DNA of 64,000 bases from Heligmosomoides polygyrus polygyrus (lineage: Eukaryota; Nematoda; Chromadorea; Rhabditida; Heligmosomidae), in assembly GCA_947396885.1 (NCBI GenBank), contig OX377206.1, positions 83,697,960-83,761,959 of the forward strand, read 5' to 3'. This document shows positions 62,615 through 64,000 of this stretch, piece after piece (the stretch's first letter is position 1; every line of letters begins with the position of its first letter). The position numbers and the translations under genes were made by a program. The notes under the pieces were generated by a model that searched no databases, had not been told where the DNA came from, and was given only the letters and a program-made list of their open reading frames with translations.

Positions 62615-62699
62615 CTGAAAGCAAAACATGTTCCAAAGTATTCGATGACACTGTAATTCTAGATAGGGAAGAGAGGGGTTGGGTCTACTCAGTACCTTC

Positions 62700-62718
62700 T
62701 CCTCCTCCTCCTCCTCCA
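62700..62718. repeat. CTC simple repeat
   Basis: Six to seven CTC units just upstream of the first recognised exon of the TANGO1-like gene. Confidence 0.85.
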
Positions 62719-62776
62719 AGTGACAGTTTTTCCTTAGTCAAAGCATGATTTAATATCTACCTACAGTTATAATGTA

Positions 62777-63831
62777 CAGTCCACTCCTATAACGCCTCCG
62801 GATAAGGTGCGGATACAACACTACCCCCGTTATAGCGCGGTTCTGGGAGGAAAATGACCTCCGTTATAAGGCGACCAGGGCTCAGTTCTGGTCTCGCACA
62901 AAAATTAGAACCAGCAAGATGCTGACTGCATTTGTGATCAGACGTATCCTTCTATTGCCTCGTTCATAGACACGACCAGAACCGCGTGGCAATGTATTAG
63001 ATGCACATAGACGTTTTTCATGCGTGCGCGGCCCACAAAAGTGTTTCATAGTCAGCAATACGTCGAGCACAGTATAAGACTAACGGTAGTCGTTACAAGC
63101 TGCCGTAAATTAAAAGGTTTCCTCTATCAGAAACGACAGACGGTGTGGATTAAAGCTCAGATTATTCAAAACAATATTCTACACGAAAGCCTAAAGCAGC
63201 TGGAATAGAGATTATATGCTGTTAAACCATGTTTTGTTGCGATAAGAGCTCTCGCGCCATGCAAGACTTGTACCTGCACCCTCTTCTTTACGGGCACGCC
63301 CACAGTAACAGTGCTGTTTGATCACACGGAACATCCCGATATCGTGGAGTGTTGAGAGGTCGTTGCAGCTAGAATATGGCGAACGCGGCGCGCGATTGAA
63401 CAGCGCTGATAGCGTGATGAGCTAAGATCCTGTCCGGAAACAAGGTAGTGGGGGTCCATGTTCTGCCTGGAGGACGAGTTGTGATGGCGGCAAAAGATAT
63501 TGTAACATCAGATTTCTAGCTTTTGTTGATCACGTCTAACTTACCTCCGGTACCCGTTATTCCTTACACGTATCTGTCATACTTATACATACAGCAGAAA
63601 ATACCTCTGAGGACAAGACTTCATTAAAAATCTAAAGATATCCTTTGCCTTTACGCTGTCCTCGTGGTCACATATTTCATTACTTTAGCCATATTTAGCC
63701 ATTGTACGAGATTCTAAATAAATCTACGCGTGAAAGAGTCTAAAAAAGGTTACCGCCGGTTAGGACGCGACTCCCGTAATAACGCGGATTTTCTCCTGTC
63801 CCTTTAACCACGTCATAACGAGAGAAGACTT
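62777..63831. mobile_element. Pogo/Tigger-like non-autonomous element, copy 2
   Basis: It begins CAGTCCACTCCTATAACGCC after TA and ends near 63831. The interior matches 5309-6453 in order, including ATTAGATGCACA and the tRNA-like modules. It lies upstream of the first recognised exon of the TANGO1-like gene, probably in its first intron or promoter region. Confidence 0.75.
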
Positions 63832-64000
63832 TATATGCATCCGTGTTTATCATTCACGAATGAAAATATCGGTGACCTCATTTCTACAGCTCCACCGGTC
63901 CCACTCTAGGTTCTACTTATTCAACGCAGAACAACACATCAGAAGGGAACTGAAACCTTCAGTTTCGACTGCTGAGACCTCTAACTTTAACAAAGGATTG

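Noticed and set aside
62460..62651. Start of the TANGO1-like protein at the in-frame ATG near 62649
   Set aside because: The upstream residues are not a signal peptide and a strong TTTCAG acceptor sits at 62615; an internal exon is more likely.

Overview
The window is eukaryotic and most likely comes from a clade V (strongylid-type, perhaps hookworm) nematode. The sequence-based reasons are short coding exons split by compact to kilobase introns, splice acceptors of the TTTTCAG type, AT-leaning intergenic DNA, and dense small DNA transposons and tRNA-derived SINEs. The species assignment is inference.

Right part (about 43.0-62.6 kb, minus strand). One long multi-exon gene dominates. I could join 27 coding exons with every splice phase matching, giving an open frame of about 1,190 codons that ends in TAG at 43079; the 5' start (signal peptide exon) was not found and may lie beyond the window. 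Domain order is an SH3/MIA-like N-terminus, a His-rich and Pro/Thr-rich segment, a transmembrane helix, long coiled coils and a basic Pro-rich tail. That is the architecture of TANGO1/MIA3 (cTAGE family), the ER-exit-site receptor for bulky cargo such as collagen. Its introns hold several SINEs, a hAT element nested in a PIF/Harbinger-like MITE, a second hAT-like element and a piggyBac-like MITE.

Left part (1-43 kb). I see no gene that I would call confidently. It contains diverged or intact copies of one tRNA-derived SINE family on both strands, two unusual foldback Tc1/mariner elements (one with a transposase relic in its loop), a pogo-like element with a second copy at 62.8-63.8 kb, tandem repeats, and several short GC-rich islands (near 12.1, 16.4, 20.8, 23.5 and 27.3 kb) that may be promoters or first exons. 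A few short ORFs near these islands are listed at low confidence, as are two short plus-strand ORFs (42.3-43.0 kb) that would converge on the TANGO1-like gene.

Nothing resembles a bacterial operon, a CRISPR array or an rRNA gene. Functional links between genes cannot be drawn, because only one gene is well supported.
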